This document shows, piece after piece, positions 1 through 11,490 of a DNA stretch of 64,000 nt (position 1 is the first letter of the stretch; each line of letters starts with the position of its first letter). Below the pieces are notes generated by a model that worked only from the letters and a program-made list of their open reading frames with translations, ran no database searches and was not told the origin of the DNA. Source of the stretch: Chinchilla lanigera. Its lineage: Eukaryota > Chordata > Mammalia > Rodentia > Chinchillidae. The translations under genes and the position numbers were made by a program. Location: positions 4,542,496-4,606,495 of the forward strand of contig NW_004955427.1 in NCBI RefSeq assembly GCF_000276665.1, written 5' to 3'.

Positions 1-194
1 GGAGAGAGAGGGAGTGTCACCGTTGTCACTGTTTATCCGCTCATCTCTTAAGAGCATGAAGGCTGTTTCCAGTCCTTAGAGATTGGAAAATGTGCCACCA
101 AAATCATAGCTGTGCACTTGTCACTACAATCACTAGAGTACACTGCCTGAAATTATTTGGGCAAATGCACACAGCAGAAGTACAGATGGATGAA

Positions 195-1595
195 ATAGAA
201 TTACTATTTTTAATTTTTGAGGAATTTCTATGCTTATTTCATCATGGTTCTACTCTTTTGCAAATCCGTCAACAAGGTAGCCTAGCTCGTTATCCCTTAT
301 CCTCACCAGCATTCATTGTTCTTACATTCTTGACAATATTCATTCTGATTGAGGTAAGATAGAATCTGAAAATAGTATTGATTTGTACTTTCCTGATGGC
401 TAAAGACGGGGAGCATTTTAGTGTACTTATTGGCCATTTGCACATTTTCTTTTGACAAGTGTCTACTCAGTGCATGTCCCCAGTTCTTTATAGGATCATT
501 TGTTTGTTAGGGTTATTTTTTTTGAGTTATCCACATATACTAGATAAATTAGCCCTCTCAGGAGAGATTAGCTACCAAACTTTTTTCCCCTTCCATAGGC
601 TGTGTCTTCGTTCTGTTGATTGTTTCCCTTGTTTTGTAAAGGCTTTTTAAATTGATTTAATGCTACTTGTTGATCTTGATATTAATTTCTGTGTTCCTGG
701 CATTCTATTAAAGAGGTCTCTACCTGTGCCTACAGCTTCAAGTATTTCTTCTATATTATCTTCTAGCAGCTTTAAAATCTCTGTATTTATATCTAGTTCT
801 TTGATTTAATTTGATTTGATTTTAATACAAACAGCTATAGGAATCTAGTTTAAGTCTTCTGTATGTGGATATCCAGTTTTCCAGCATCAATTGTTAAAAA
901 GGCTGTCTTTCTTCAGTGTATATTTTTGGGCACTTTGTCAAAAATCAGATGAGTGCGTATGCATGAGGTTGATTCCAGGTCTTCTATTTTGTTGAACTGT
1001 ATGTCTGCTTTTGTGATTCTATCATGTGATTTTTATTATATTTTTGAAGTATAATTTAAAATCTGTATTGATGATGTCTCCAGTTATGTCTCTTTTTGTT
1101 CAGGATTCCTTCATCTGTTCTAGATCTTTTCTGATTCCTTATGAATATCCAGATCATTCTGTCTCTACTGACAAATCATGTTTTCAATATTTTTATAGGG
1201 ATTGCACTGAATCTGTAATTGCTTTCGGTAATATTGCTATTTTCCCAATATTAGTTTCTTTCATCCAAAAACAAATGATATATTTTCATTTTTGTAATTC
1301 CTTTTTAGTCTCTATGTAGAATTTTGCTATTCTATTGTAGTGGTTCTTAAACTCTTTAGTCAGGTTGATTCTCAGGTATTTAATTTATTTGAAACTATTG
1401 TAAATGGAATTTGTTTTACTGATTTCATTCTTGGTGTGTTCATTATTAGTGTACAAGAAAGTGAGTGATTTTTGTGTGTTAATTTTGTATTCTGCCACAT
1501 TGCTAAATTTGCTTACCAGATCTAAAAGTATGTTGTTTTTATGTGTTCTGTATAAAGAATTGTATCAACTGCAAATAGGAATAATTTAAATTACT
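195..1595 (-). mobile_element. L1 retrotransposon, 3' UTR and 3' part of ORF2, antisense (left segment)
   Basis: Read on the plus strand, this has the order of antisense phrases typical of mammalian L1. It starts with the T-rich 3' UTR, passes a stretch resembling the end of ORF2 around 1190-1290, then enters ORF2 at 1330-1590. Stops and indels break every frame, so it is a dead copy. The left limit is uncertain and sequence before about 195 is not assigned. The same L1 resumes at 2431 after the LTR insertion. Confidence 0.8.
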
Positions 1596-2430
1596 TGTAG
1601 TGGATTGATAACTGGTGGTCAACTTATAACCCCCAGCTGAACTGAGTAACTCTGGTGCTGGGTGTGGGAGGCCCACCTGAGGACTGTTGCCAGCAGCATA
1701 AGAGGCAGAGCTGGAGAAGAAGAAGTGGGCTGTTGGGAGCTGAGAGAGACTGTGGGGAGTTGGCTTTCCTGATGAACTTGGCTATTTTCATCCTCCGAGG
1801 AGCTCAGGACCTTGCTGGCACTGAGAATGGCTTCAGTTAACTTTGGGGAGCTCTGGTCCTCACTTTGAGCATGGCTTCCTGGTTCTAGAGGGGAAGATGG
1901 TGCACTGCCGGCCTCCTGGAAAAGCTTGCTGCGTTGGCTTCCCTGATGGGAACTCGGCCATCCTGATCATTGGAGGAGCTCAGGACCTCACTGTTGCCGA
2001 CGAAGGCTGTGGTACCTTTTGGGGGAGCTCTGGTTCTTCTGAGCATCATTTCCTAGCTCCAGTGCAGATCCCTCAGCCTGCTAGCACAGATCATGTCCTT
2101 CATCCTGTTGGCACAGACTTTGTAGATTCCACCACTGACCTTTGGGCCTTCCCAGAAGATTCGTGAAACAGGTCTGCATGAGGCATGATGGGCTCTGGGC
2201 CTCCAGTTGGATTCATGGGAAGCATTATTATGAGCTCTGGGTATTCAGCTCAACTCATGTAGGACATTGTTGTGGGATCCAGGCCTTCAACTGGATTCCT
2301 TGGTCTTAGTGTGTGGACAGATTCCCTGCTGTTTGGTATACTGTTCTTTGGGTGACTTATAAATAATCATATAAAGTATGTGTCCTGTATTATGTTGTTC
2401 CCCTTGCAAAATAAGCCCCAAATCAACACA
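1596..2430 (+). mobile_element. Solo LTR of an endogenous retrovirus (LTR-A), inserted into L1
   Basis: An 835-bp block interrupts ORF2 of an antisense L1. It begins TGTAG and ends CA. Candidate 5-bp target duplications flank it: ttact at 1591-1595 and ttcct at 2431-2435, one mismatch. About 126 bp at its 5' end match the 5' end of a second LTR at 7960 at roughly 90% identity; the rest does not. It holds an internal tandem duplication with 175-bp spacing. No internal viral genes are present. The short ORFs inside are not credible. Family unknown to me. Confidence 0.7.
1760..2062 (+). repeat. Tandem duplication of about 130-175 bp inside LTR-A
   Basis: Sequence from 1760 to about 1888 reappears, diverged, from 1935 to about 2062. 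Shared landmarks, in order, are ttggctt..cctgatg, gaggagctcaggacc, ggggagctctgg and gagcat. The period is about 174-175 bp. In retroviral LTRs, duplications of this size often lie in the U3 enhancer region; that role here is inference. Confidence 0.7.
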
Positions 2431-3325
2431 TTCCTACTTCCCTGTGTATATCGCTTTTATTTCTTTCTCCTGCTTATTTGGTATGGCTAAACTTTGAGTA
2501 ATCCACTGAACAGAAGTAGTGAGAGTGGATACTCTTCAGTGATAATTTTAGAGGACATACTTTAGTTTTATCCCATTTGGTGTGATGTTGGGTGTAGGCT
2601 TCTCATGTACGCCTTTTCCATTTTGAGGTAAGATACTTCTATACCTATTTTCTTCAGTGTTTTTGTCATGAAGTATGCTGGATTTTCTCTAGGGCTTCTT
2701 TTGCAGCTATTGTGATGATCATGTGACTTTTTCCCTTGATTTTATGTATGTGGTATACTACATTATGGATTTATGTATACTGAAACATTCTTGCATCTTT
2801 GGGATGAAACAAACTGGGTCATTCTATAGGGTTTAATTTTTAATGAATTGTTGAAGTATCTCTGAAGATTTTTGCATCAGGAATATTGGTTTGTAGTTAC
2901 TTTTGGTTGTGGGATCTTTATTCAGTTTTAGTATTATGGTAATTCTGATCTCATAGAGTGAATTTGGAAGCAAGCTCTCCTTTTCTATGACATGGAAAAC
3001 TTTGAGAGGCATTGATGTCAGGTTTTGTCTAAAGATTCAGGAAAATGCAACAGTAAATACACTAGGTCTTGGAATTATTTTTAATTGGTACAGATTTTTT
3101 CCTACATCAATCTCATTGTTTATTATTGTTATTATTGGTCTGTTTATAATTTTTATATTTTATTTATTTAACTTGGATAAACTATATATGTCTATGAATT
3201 TGTCTGTTTCTTCTTTATGCTCTGACTGACTGGAGTATGTGTTTGCAAATGTAAATTCTAATATGCCTTGGGACTTCTAAAATGTCTTTTGTAACTTTGC
3301 CCTTTTCAATTTCAATTTCCTATAT
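2431..3325 (-). mobile_element. L1 retrotransposon, ORF2 middle part, antisense (right segment)
   Basis: Continues the L1 broken at 1595. The flanks join in the expected L1 order, passing through the reverse-transcriptase region (around 2700-3060 on the minus strand). All frames are interrupted. Homology fades near 3325. Confidence 0.78.
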
Positions 3326-3329
3326 GTAT

Positions 3330-3610
3330 CTGCTCCACACATGCATACTCCGCCATTATCACCACGTCCCTCTGAAGTAGGGCATGTGTTACAGTTGAAC
3401 CGACAGTCATCATCGCCGAGGTCCACAGTTCTCATTAATGTTTATGCTTGCTCTTGTACGTTCTGTGAGTTTGCTGGGACACTTATTGTGCGTATTACCA
3501 CCCATCACAGAGAGTCATTTCCTTGGTCTGATGATCCTTTCTGGGTCCCTGGTCCTCCCTCCATCACCCTAAACTCCATTTGTACATTTTTTGCTAGCTG
3601 TTTTACTTGA
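3330..3610 (-). mobile_element. Older L1 3' UTR fragment, antisense
   Basis: The plus strand resembles the antisense of an old L1M-type 3' UTR: a 'gccattatcaccac' start, then 'tccacagttctcattaatg' and 'gtacgttctgtgag'. It is not collinear with the L1 to its left, so it is a separate fragment. Confidence 0.55.
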
Positions 3611-3739
3611 GAGAAATATAGTTCCAACATGTTAAATTTGTGATTTATTTAAATTACATAAGTTTAATATGTGCAATTACATATGACAATCATGAAAAAG
3701 AGCTTCCTAACATAATTCTCAATTAAAAATGCTTCTTAT

Positions 3740-3847
3740 GGGGCTGGGGATTTAGCTCAGCGGCACAGCGCCTGCCTGGCAAGCGAGAGGTCGTGAGTTC
3801 GATTCCTGGTACCGGAAAAAAACAAAACAAAACAAAACAAAAACCCC
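3740..3847 (+). mobile_element. tRNA-derived ID-like SINE
   Basis: Consensus head with a Pol III A box (tagctcagcggc) and B box (gagttcgattcc), followed by an AAAAC-rich tail. Target duplications are aaaatgcttcttat before and aaaatgctacttat after, one mismatch. This identifies the family that recurs fourteen more times in the window. Confidence 0.93.
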
Positions 3848-4164
3848 AAAATGCTACTTATTTAGCGAAATCATTTGGTGTCTTTTTACTTGTCTGTGTT
3901 ACAACTCTTAAGTATGTCATGAGTTACAATACTTTTATTATAAATATATTTTCTCAGATTTTGTCTGACATTATCATCCAGAAGAGATGAAAAAGGAGAG
4001 GAAGAAATAAACAAAAATAAAAATTATCGTGAAAATTAATAATTGCTTCCACTTTCATTACTAACAGCATTGATATTTTTCTCTCAAATTTGTAAATTTG
4101 CATCCCAATGTTAATTTATATGGATTTAGACCAGAGTACGAGAAGAAACAATGTTTAACCTAAT

Positions 4165-4521
4165 ATATGAGTTATTTCATTTTCCATTACTGTGAAAAAA
4201 ATGAATTAGAAAAACAGTTTAGATGAAGGGAAGGTCTATCTTGGCCCATTGTTCCAAGAAATTTCAGTCCATAGTGCAGAAAGAGAATCACCAATTACCC
4301 ATTTCCTGTAAGTAGACCCTTCCTCCTAAGTGACCATTATAGCCCAATAGCACTATCAAATTATAATACTATCAAGAGAATATATTAAACTACTGATGAA
4401 GTTTTGAATCTTTACAATTCAATCACCTTGCAAAGCCCTGCCTCTGAACATTGCTGCATTAGGAATCAAACCTTTAAGAACTGAGTTTTGGGGAAACATT
4501 TCACATTGAACCCATAGTAGC
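4165..4521 (-). mobile_element. MaLR-type LTR, antisense, diverged
   Basis: The plus strand has antisense MaLR landmarks: 'ttccattactgtgaaa' near the start, 'aatttcagtccata' in the middle, 'tagcccaatagcac' later, and 'gaaacatttcacattgaacc' near the end. Diverged, with deletions. Confidence 0.6.
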
Positions 4522-4595
4522 ATGTGCAAGTAGCTCCTGACTGCCGGTAATTTTCTTGTATTTTGTTTCCTATAAGACTTACCCGGTTATTCAGC

Positions 4596-4880
4596 ATCCT
4601 GGTTCTTTTTCTCACAGCTAAGACAAAATCCCCAAACCAAACAGACCCAACACCCAAACTTAAAGGAGGAAAATTTATTTCAACTCACACTTTGTCGAGG
4701 TTTCAGTCCATAATTGGCTGGCTCCAAGACAGGGTGGCACAGCGACAGGGGTACCACAGAGGAGAAACAGCACATGGCAAAGCAGGGCAAGCGGAGGGCA
4801 GCAAGCAGCAAGTTCACAAGCAACAGCTGACCTGCGACTGCATGAAGCTTCAGGGGGCCATCTAGTTACAAGCCATGTGA
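4596..4880 (-). mobile_element. MaLR (ORR1/MT-like) LTR, antisense
   Basis: Shows the recurrent antisense pattern of this window: 'ctcacagctaagacaaaat', 'aaaggaggaaaatttattt', 'gtttcagtccataattggctgg', 'ctccaagacagggtgg', and an end like 'tacaagccatgtgata'. Related to the LTRs at 7431, 9796, 40835 and 55769, but shorter through internal loss. Confidence 0.75.
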
Positions 4881-6099
4881 TACAAGCTGGTTGATTACTA
4901 TTTAATTTTAACCATCAACACCATAAGTCTCATTTTGGCTATGGTGAGTGAAATCTATATAAATACTGATGGGACAAATGTATTAACAGGAGTGCATCTT
5001 TCCCGGGAAACAAAGAAAATGTCCAGGAAAAATATGCAGGCTTTAATTAATATGATATATACACAATATTTTTATACAATAGGAATGGCTTACTTATAAA
5101 AAGATGAGCTTAAATTCAGTATTTATACTATGCGTACAATAAACATATACTGGGATCAGATGATAGACACACAGAGCATTGCAAGGCTCTTAGATATCAC
5201 GATCTTTACAACTTTTTTTTCCCAATTTCTAGACATTTTGGGATAAAATACCATCTCCAAGATATTGCTGGACATGTTGTTCCACTCTCAGAAAATAAAT
5301 TACCCTTTCATGCTAGTTTAAAACTATGCTGATGGGTGTGCACACTGCTTTATCAAAGGTAAATAGGAGAAAGAACAAAAATAATTTTTAAAACAATAAA
5401 AATTAATAGGAGAGTTTCATATTCTCATTCCTATCATGTCTGTGGATGGAGGCAAATCCATAATTGTCTCTTTTATGTTTAATTTATTTTAAATTACCAC
5501 ATAAAATGTCTCAAGCAATGGAATGATAGTAAAATAATATGATATGTACTTGACTTATGAACTGATAACTTTTGAAACATTGCTACAAACAAAGCATAAA
5601 ATGATTTTAAAATTTATATTTAGCAACATATTTTTAAATAAAAATCTAATACATATGGATGCATGGCAGGTGACCTCTGCATTATGAAGGTTTATTGTAT
5701 ACACTTACATAAGAAGTAATTTCATAAAACTAATAAATAAGGTCACATAACTTTTCCAACATTACAGAATAGTAAAATCTTGACTATATCTCTACAATGA
5801 TTGTATAGTTTCTTGTTGATGTTGCTGATTTTAATTTTACTATTTTTGATATAACTACCAGCGTACTTCTTGTAATATGCAAGTCTGATTTTACCAGTCC
5901 CCCCTTAAAATCCTATGATAGATCCCTATATTTTGTTCACCAGAATTCCTAACTTACTTGCATATCTTTTTGTGTGAGTTACCATTGCTGTAATTTTGGA
6001 CTGTTTCCCAATTAAATTATTTCTTGTTCCCATAACTTAATGTGTTCTTCTTGCTGTTAGATATCCTTTTCCCTTTTATTCATATCTGAGCTCCAAGTC
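4881..6099. other. Unassigned AT-rich DNA
   Basis: No SINE, LTR or L1 landmark recognised and no credible ORF. Presumed unique or very old repeat sequence. Confidence 0.5.
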
Positions 6100-6350
6100 T
6101 TTATTTAAACTGTGTTTAATCATATTTTATAAGAAGCTTTCCCAATTATTCTACTCTAATGTAAATGCACCCTAACTGTGTCAACTCCTATCCCATGCTA
6201 TGAGAATGATTTCCTAGTAGAATCACCCATTGAACCTTGAAAGTTTGGAGACCAAGAAACATATTTTACTGATTCCTTTTTTCCTTTCCTTACCAGTTTT
6301 TAGCAATGTGTTTGGCTTACACTAAGAGCTCAATGAATGTTTTCTGGTAA
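6100..6350 (+). mobile_element. L2 (LINE2) 3' end relic
   Basis: The right end carries an L2/MIR-type tail, 'gtttggcttacactaagagctcaatgaatg', split here around the characteristic gctcaatgaatg. Upstream text is compatible with the L2 3' UTR. Old and diverged. Confidence 0.5.
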
Positions 6351-6819
6351 ATTTTTAAAAGTGAAAGAAGAAAATAAGAAAGCCATATGAATGTTAAATT
6401 TCAGCATTTACAGCAGCTATTAAATGGACTAAATCTACAAGCCAACCAATAAACCTGAAGATTCTGAAGTAAATGCCGATGGACGTGGAGTGTAGGTCTA
6501 AGTAAACAGCTGCTTTGTCATATGATAAGCCTTAGATAAAATTAATTTGTTTTTAATCCTAAGGCACAGTACTTTTATTATCTGCCTGTTTCTCACCTTC
6601 CTGAGATCCACGGATAAGATGTCATTATCAGAGGAAAAGTCAAAAGTAATCAGATGAAACGTTTTACCTTGATAATAAGTCATACAGGAGTTAGGATGGG
6701 TCCATTCGATGGAAAAGTAATTATTTTAAATATTATGTAACAAAAGAGTAAATGTTTTATTGACTTTTATTATATCTTAAACATCTTAGTCCTACTTTAC
6801 ATTTATCTAATGAATTCTA
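6351..6819. other. Unassigned AT-rich DNA
   Basis: No recognisable repeat landmark. A 61-codon open frame on the minus strand has no known features. Confidence 0.4.
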
Positions 6820-6970
6820 ATTTGAAAAGCCTGTGAGATGTACTTTACCAGCCCATTTTATAGACCACTAAACTGATCCTTAGGCAGGCCATTGCAGGGC
6901 CAAAATCGCAGAAGTTGATAATGATGGAACTGCAGGCGGAAACCCAGCTATCTCTGAATCCGCTACAACT
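6820..6970 (-). mobile_element. MIR SINE relic, antisense
   Basis: The plus strand resembles antisense MIR: 'cccattttatagaccactaaactga', shown here only in part, then 'gcagggccaaaatcgcag' and 'ggaacccagct'-like text. The order matches the MIR core followed by the tRNA-like head. Confidence 0.6.
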
Positions 6971-7430
6971 TGGACAGCATGTAGATGATTGTTCTCCAGC
7001 ATTATGCGTTTTATTCACTGTAACTCCCAGGAAGATTACCAGTTTTCACTTAGGAATGCTGTTCTTGAACCCATGTCATTGCTAGGAGTGGGGCCATCCT
7101 ACAAAATCTTTGAGCTGATAATTTGTACCAATTCTGACTGGTGTGCAGGAGTGGCGGTAAGGATATTCCTTTATATCACAGATGAAAAGAATGTTCTTCT
7201 CATGACCTTCACTAATTCCTCAAACCTGAGGTTTCTCTGGTTTACACATGCAGGTTCTATTCAAGAATTTTGGAATCTAATCCAAATTTTCATTATTAAC
7301 ACATGGTTTCCCGCTATATTTCCACTACTGTCCAAAGAGTGTGCAACATATCCTTTGCTTTTAAACTGAGGTTTTGAAGGTCAGGGAATTTCACTTTCCC
7401 ACCACTAGTTTTGCTACCAGTAGACATTTT

Positions 7431-8426
7431 TCTCAGTTATTTTTCTCATTGCTAAGATACAATACCAAACTGAAAAAGTTGAAGGAGGAAAGGTTTATTG
7501 CAGCCCACAGTATGGAGAGCTTTCAGTCCACGGTGGATTCCACAGATGGCTCCAAGGCAGAGGAACATGGTAGAGCAGCATCAAAGAGGAGAAGGATCAG
7601 TTCATGCCATGGTAGGCAGGAGGAAGCAAAGCAGAAAGCGAGCCTGCCTTTCCCTTTATCTCAAACACCCTACAAACATTTTGAGTGGTGACAAGTATAC
7701 CCAAAGCTTGTCTTCTGTCTTCAGTAATCCTTTCAGCCACAGCCAGAACGACCCTAATTTTAATCAGAGGTGTAATTTATTGTGGAGAAGGACATTCTTT
7801 GATTAGAAAGCATTGAGGACACACAATGAATTGTTTATTGTTGCAAAAATGAACTGAAGCCTTTCACCTGAAGATAAGCGTGTACTTGAATTGCAGGAGA
7901 TCCCTATTTTATAGTCTTGCCATGCTTTGTAAAAATTAATGGGAAGTAAGGACTGTGATTGTAGTGGATTGATAACTGGTGATCAACTTATAACCCCCAG
8001 CTGAACTGAGTAAGCATGGTGCTGGGTGTGGGAGGCCCACCAGGGGATTGCTGCCAGCAGCATAAGAGGTAGAATTGGAGAAGGATAATGCTTTAATTAC
8101 TAAAACTTTTGGTATCTGCCCATTTGTACTAGCCACACCCTTGGTTCTCGCTCAATAAAAGGTGACTGAGTTGGTAATCGGGGCTGCAGTCCAAGAGGCT
8201 GTCTTCCTCCAATCCTAGACTTTTGCCTCTCTTGTTTTTCTTGTCTGTCTTACTTTTCTTTTCATCTGCGGGCACCTTGTTCTTGGGACCTGTCACCCTG
8301 GATAGAACACCAGTTTATAACCATGCACCTTTAACGCAGGTATTACACACTCTAGATCCTGCCGTTTCCCAGGACCCCACCTATGAGCCCATAAGCCTTT
8401 GGGAGGCGTTAGATACAAGCCCTAAC
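7431..8426 (-). mobile_element. 3' LTR of the MaLR element, split by an insertion
   Basis: 7431 to about 7768 aligns with 9796 to about 10160 of the partner LTR. Homology resumes near 8310 ('attacacactctagatcc', then 'gatacaagccctaaca') and ends at 8426. The stretch about 7769-8309 is absent from the partner. Sequence just inside the LTR (8427-8450, minus strand) is purine-rich, as expected for a polypurine tract. Confidence 0.72.
7960..8300 (+). mobile_element. Second ERV LTR (LTR-B), nested in the MaLR 3' LTR
   Basis: Starts TGTAGTGGATTGATAACTGG like LTR-A and stays similar to it for about 126 bp, to about 8085. It then diverges into sequence with a poly(A) signal (aataaa at about 8154) and a T/C-rich stretch compatible with R-U5. 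The right boundary is uncertain (8290-8310). The 190 bp to its left (7769-7959) is also foreign to the MaLR LTR and unidentified. Confidence 0.6.
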
Positions 8427-9795
8427 ATTCTGCCCCTGGCCCCCAAAAGACTCATGTGCATCCTTTATGTAAAAGGCTTTTAGTCCATCTCTAAAAGTTG
8501 ACAAAGCGCTAACAGTTTCAACATCCCTGAAAAGTCCAAGTGCAAAGTCTCCTTTAAAGCAGGTGCTCCCAGGTAAAGCAAACTCTTATCTCCCAGACCC
8601 TGTACAAATGAAAAAAAAGTTAAATACTTCTGACACTCAATTCCACAAGATAAACATTCCCATTCCAGAAGGTAGAAATAGGAGGATAGAAAGGAATGGG
8701 ACCAAAATGAGACCATCAGGGAAAACACTAAGTTTCAATCTGTGGCAAGGGTGAACTCCAAAGGCGACTCTGCCCCATAGCACCATTGGAGGCTGTAGCT
8801 CCCATGGCTTCTCTCTTCTGAAATGATCCACATTCCTGGTTTTTCCAGCCTCTGGGGTCTCCAGTGCACCTTCTGCTTCACACTCACAGCTTCACACACT
8901 GCCCCCTCAGGGGCACGCTGCCTGCCCTCCCAGGCCACCTTCCGCACTCATAGTGGAATCTTCCCGACCTCACTGCTCTTGCTTTCCTTTTGTACCTAAA
9001 ACCAGCACCTCGAGGATGACACAGTTCTGCCACCTGCTGGAGCAGAAGTCAGGCTTCCTACTCTCGGCTATAGGAGCTGAGTGCCTGGATTTTTGAGTGC
9101 TGTGAAAGAATCTAGAGGAAGAAATGCTCTAGGCCACCACCAACCTGGAACATGGTGCTCTGGGGCTCTCTTCTCAAATTGAAGTCTTTTCCTTTGTAAC
9201 TTTGAGGCTGCAAAAGGCAGAATACTGCTGGTACTTGCGATGCCCTCAGGCCATCTTCCAATTTCCTGTCAGTCCACAGCTCTTGTGGAGCTTTGTTTCT
9301 GGCCAAACTCAAAATGTTTTCACGCATTTTGCTGGTCCCTTTGCTCTTGATCCTCAACTTAGATCTGGCTAAAAGTTCTGAACAGTAACCATGTCACCAC
9401 CTCAACCTTGAACTGCCTTGAAATTCCTTCTTCCAGGTTAATTGGTCTACTGCATTTAATCTCAATCTCAGTTCCTGGACAGGAGCAAAATGCAGACACA
9501 TTTTTAGGCAGAGCACAATGCATGATCTGGAGTCCAACTGTCCAGCTGTCCCACTGTTCCCAGTTGAAAACGTTTGAGCCTGGGCTTTTCCATCTGTATT
9601 GAATGCTGCATTCTTGTCTTCTGAGCTCCAACAAGCAGCTCATACCAAGCTCAGCTCACAGTATTCCAGGGCATCTTCTTCTCTTGGCATCTCCAGACCT
9701 TTCCAAATTTTTCCCGAAAGCCAGTTCTAAAGGATCCTGGAACATATGGTCAGGTACGGTCACAGCAACCAACCCATTTGTCAGGTCCCAAAATC
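8427..9795 (-). mobile_element. MaLR internal region, antisense
   Basis: The plus strand shows antisense MaLR-int style text: 'ctgaaaagtccaagtgcaaa', 'gcaagggtgaactcc', and a GC-richer middle with 'ctcccatggcttctctcttc'. It is bounded on both sides by related LTRs. ORFs here are short, in several frames, and not credible genes. Confidence 0.65.
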
Positions 9796-10290
9796 TGTCT
9801 TAGTTTTCTCCTCATAGAGACACAATACCTGACCCACGCCCAAGGTAAAGGACGAAAAGGTTGTTTCCCCTCGCAGTTTGTAGAGGTTTCATTCTATAGT
9901 CAGCTGGCTCCAAAGCAGGGTGGTGTGGCAGAGGGGCCTCACAGAGGAGAAATGTCTGTTCATGGCAGGGCAGGCAGGAGGCAGCAAAGCAGGAAGCAGG
10001 GAGCCTGCCTTTCCCTTTTATTCAAACAGGCTACAAACCCTTCGGGTTGTGTCAAACACACTCAGGCGGCTCTTCTCTTCAGGGAGGGGCTCTTCTCTTC
10101 AGGGAGGGGCTCTTCTCTTCGATAAATCTATTCAGCCACACACAGAACCGTGCTAACGTCAGTCAGTCAACTACTTTATTAACGTATACTCTTAAACCAG
10201 TACCACACACCCTAGATCTGGCATCACATAACCACAATCCAGCCACCTCCCAAAAGCCCCGCCTATGAGCTCTATATACAAGCCATAACA
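9796..10290 (-). mobile_element. 5' LTR of the MaLR element
   Basis: TG..CA ends at 9796 and 10290. Has the shared pattern 'tgtcttagttttctc', 'agtcagctggctccaaagca', 'cagaggagaaatg', 'ggcaggaggcagcaaagcag' and 'acaagccataaca'. Contains a 20-bp minisatellite at 10067-10120. Confidence 0.8.
10067..10120 (+). repeat. 20-bp minisatellite, about 2.7 copies
   Basis: The unit agggaggggctcttctcttc is perfectly repeated at 10081-10100 and 10101-10120, preceded by a partial copy. The partner LTR at 7431 has a single diverged unit near 7709, so the array expanded after the LTRs separated or is polymorphic. Confidence 0.92.
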
Positions 10291-10429
10291 CCTTTTTTGT
10301 TCTTTTCAACAAATAGAGTGAAATGTTTATGAAGATTGCCCAGTATTCTGGGAAAAGACATTATCATACTTTAGTGGGCCACCACCAATTGTCCATTTGA
10401 TGTAAGTTTTTTAAATAGTAGAAATCATT

Positions 10430-10570
10430 TTGTTTGTTTGTTTGTTTTGGTGCTGAGGACTGTATGCAGCACCTTTACAATGAGCTATAACCTCAGCCCT
10501 TATTTGTTTTTCGTTTTGAGGGAGGGGCTTGCTGAATCACCAAGTTCCTTAGTCTGGGGTCATATTTGAA
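10430..10570 (-). mobile_element. B1-dID dimeric SINE, antisense, truncated
   Basis: The left half reads as antisense ID ('gtgctgaggactgtatgcag', 'gagctataacctcagccc'). The right half reads as antisense B1 3' part ('ttgctgaatcaccaagttcc'). Confidence 0.6.
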
Positions 10571-11400
10571 ATCTAATTGAATCACTAAACTACTAAATGC
10601 TCATAGAATGCTAAAAAATAACTTATTATTTTAACATATTATTTTACTTAATATCTGCTTGAGCTTCAAATGTTAAATTTCAGTATAAAATCAATTTCAT
10701 GGCAAAGTGTAAAGCTCCCAAAATAGAATTTTAATGGAAATGCTAAGATATTCTCAATTATAGCTGCATGAAGTTGCAGTTGTTTTTTTTTTTGTTTTTT
10801 TTTTTTAAGAGAAACCATTCTCATCACGATTTAAAACATATGGCAGGTCTTTTTCACAAGTTTTCTGATGGTATAGAGAATTTGTAGTTACAAATATTCT
10901 GCCATTTAAACAAGCTCACTCAACTTCACCTTTCTGAATTAGCAGAACTTAACTATTCATTGTCAACTGATTCATGAATATAGAATCAAGCTTCGCTGGC
11001 AACATATGGCCTGCAGATAGTAAATTTCAGTGCCTGATGTAGAGTAAATGAGAACTGGGATTGTAATGATGATAGCTTTCTCTACAAGACTCTTCTAACA
11101 TCTGTCCAGAAACTTTAATTTTTTAGATGCTTTTTCACACATGCTGCTTCAAATCTCTCTATACATATTGTAACTTTCCTTCAAAAAAATAATTAGGAAA
11201 GTTAGTTATTATTTAACAATAAAAAGATATGCATAATAAAGACTGAGTAATAGTATATATTCAAAGAAATGGGTACATTACTAATAAACAAAATAATGAC
11301 TATTAGAAAGAAAAACTAAATTGTGAGTTGGGATTTGAGCAGGTAAAATTGCTCTCAGTGGATTTATGTATCAAAAATAAACAGAATATCAGATTTCACT

Positions 11401-11490
11401 TCTCTTTTTGGGGGGACGGGTACCTGGAATCCAACTCAGGACCTCATGCTTGCCAGGCAGGTCCTATGCCACTGAGCTAAACCCCTGGTC
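11401..11490 (-). mobile_element. tRNA-derived ID-like SINE, diverged
   Basis: Antisense copy: 'gggtacctggaatccaactc', 'catgcttgccaggcaggtcc', 'cactgagctaaacccctgg'. More diverged than most copies here; no clear target duplication. Confidence 0.85.

Larger units (their letters stand above)
7431..10290 (-). mobile_element. Near-complete MaLR retrotransposon (LTR-internal-LTR), antisense
   Basis: Two related LTRs flank 1.37 kb of MaLR-like internal sequence, so the whole element is present on the minus strand: 5' LTR 9796-10290, internal 8427-9795, 3' LTR 7431-8426. MaLR elements have no functional pol or env and are mobilised in trans, and no credible coding frame is seen. The 3' LTR is split by about 540 bp of foreign sequence that includes LTR-B. 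I could not confirm target-site duplications. Confidence 0.72.

Noticed and set aside
1655..2166. Two adjacent open frames of 61 and 107 codons
   Set aside because: They lie inside a solo LTR and reflect its internal duplication, not retroviral genes.
3740..3815. tRNA gene
   Set aside because: The A and B boxes and tRNA-like head belong to the ID-like SINE, as shown by the tail, target duplications and fourteen other copies.
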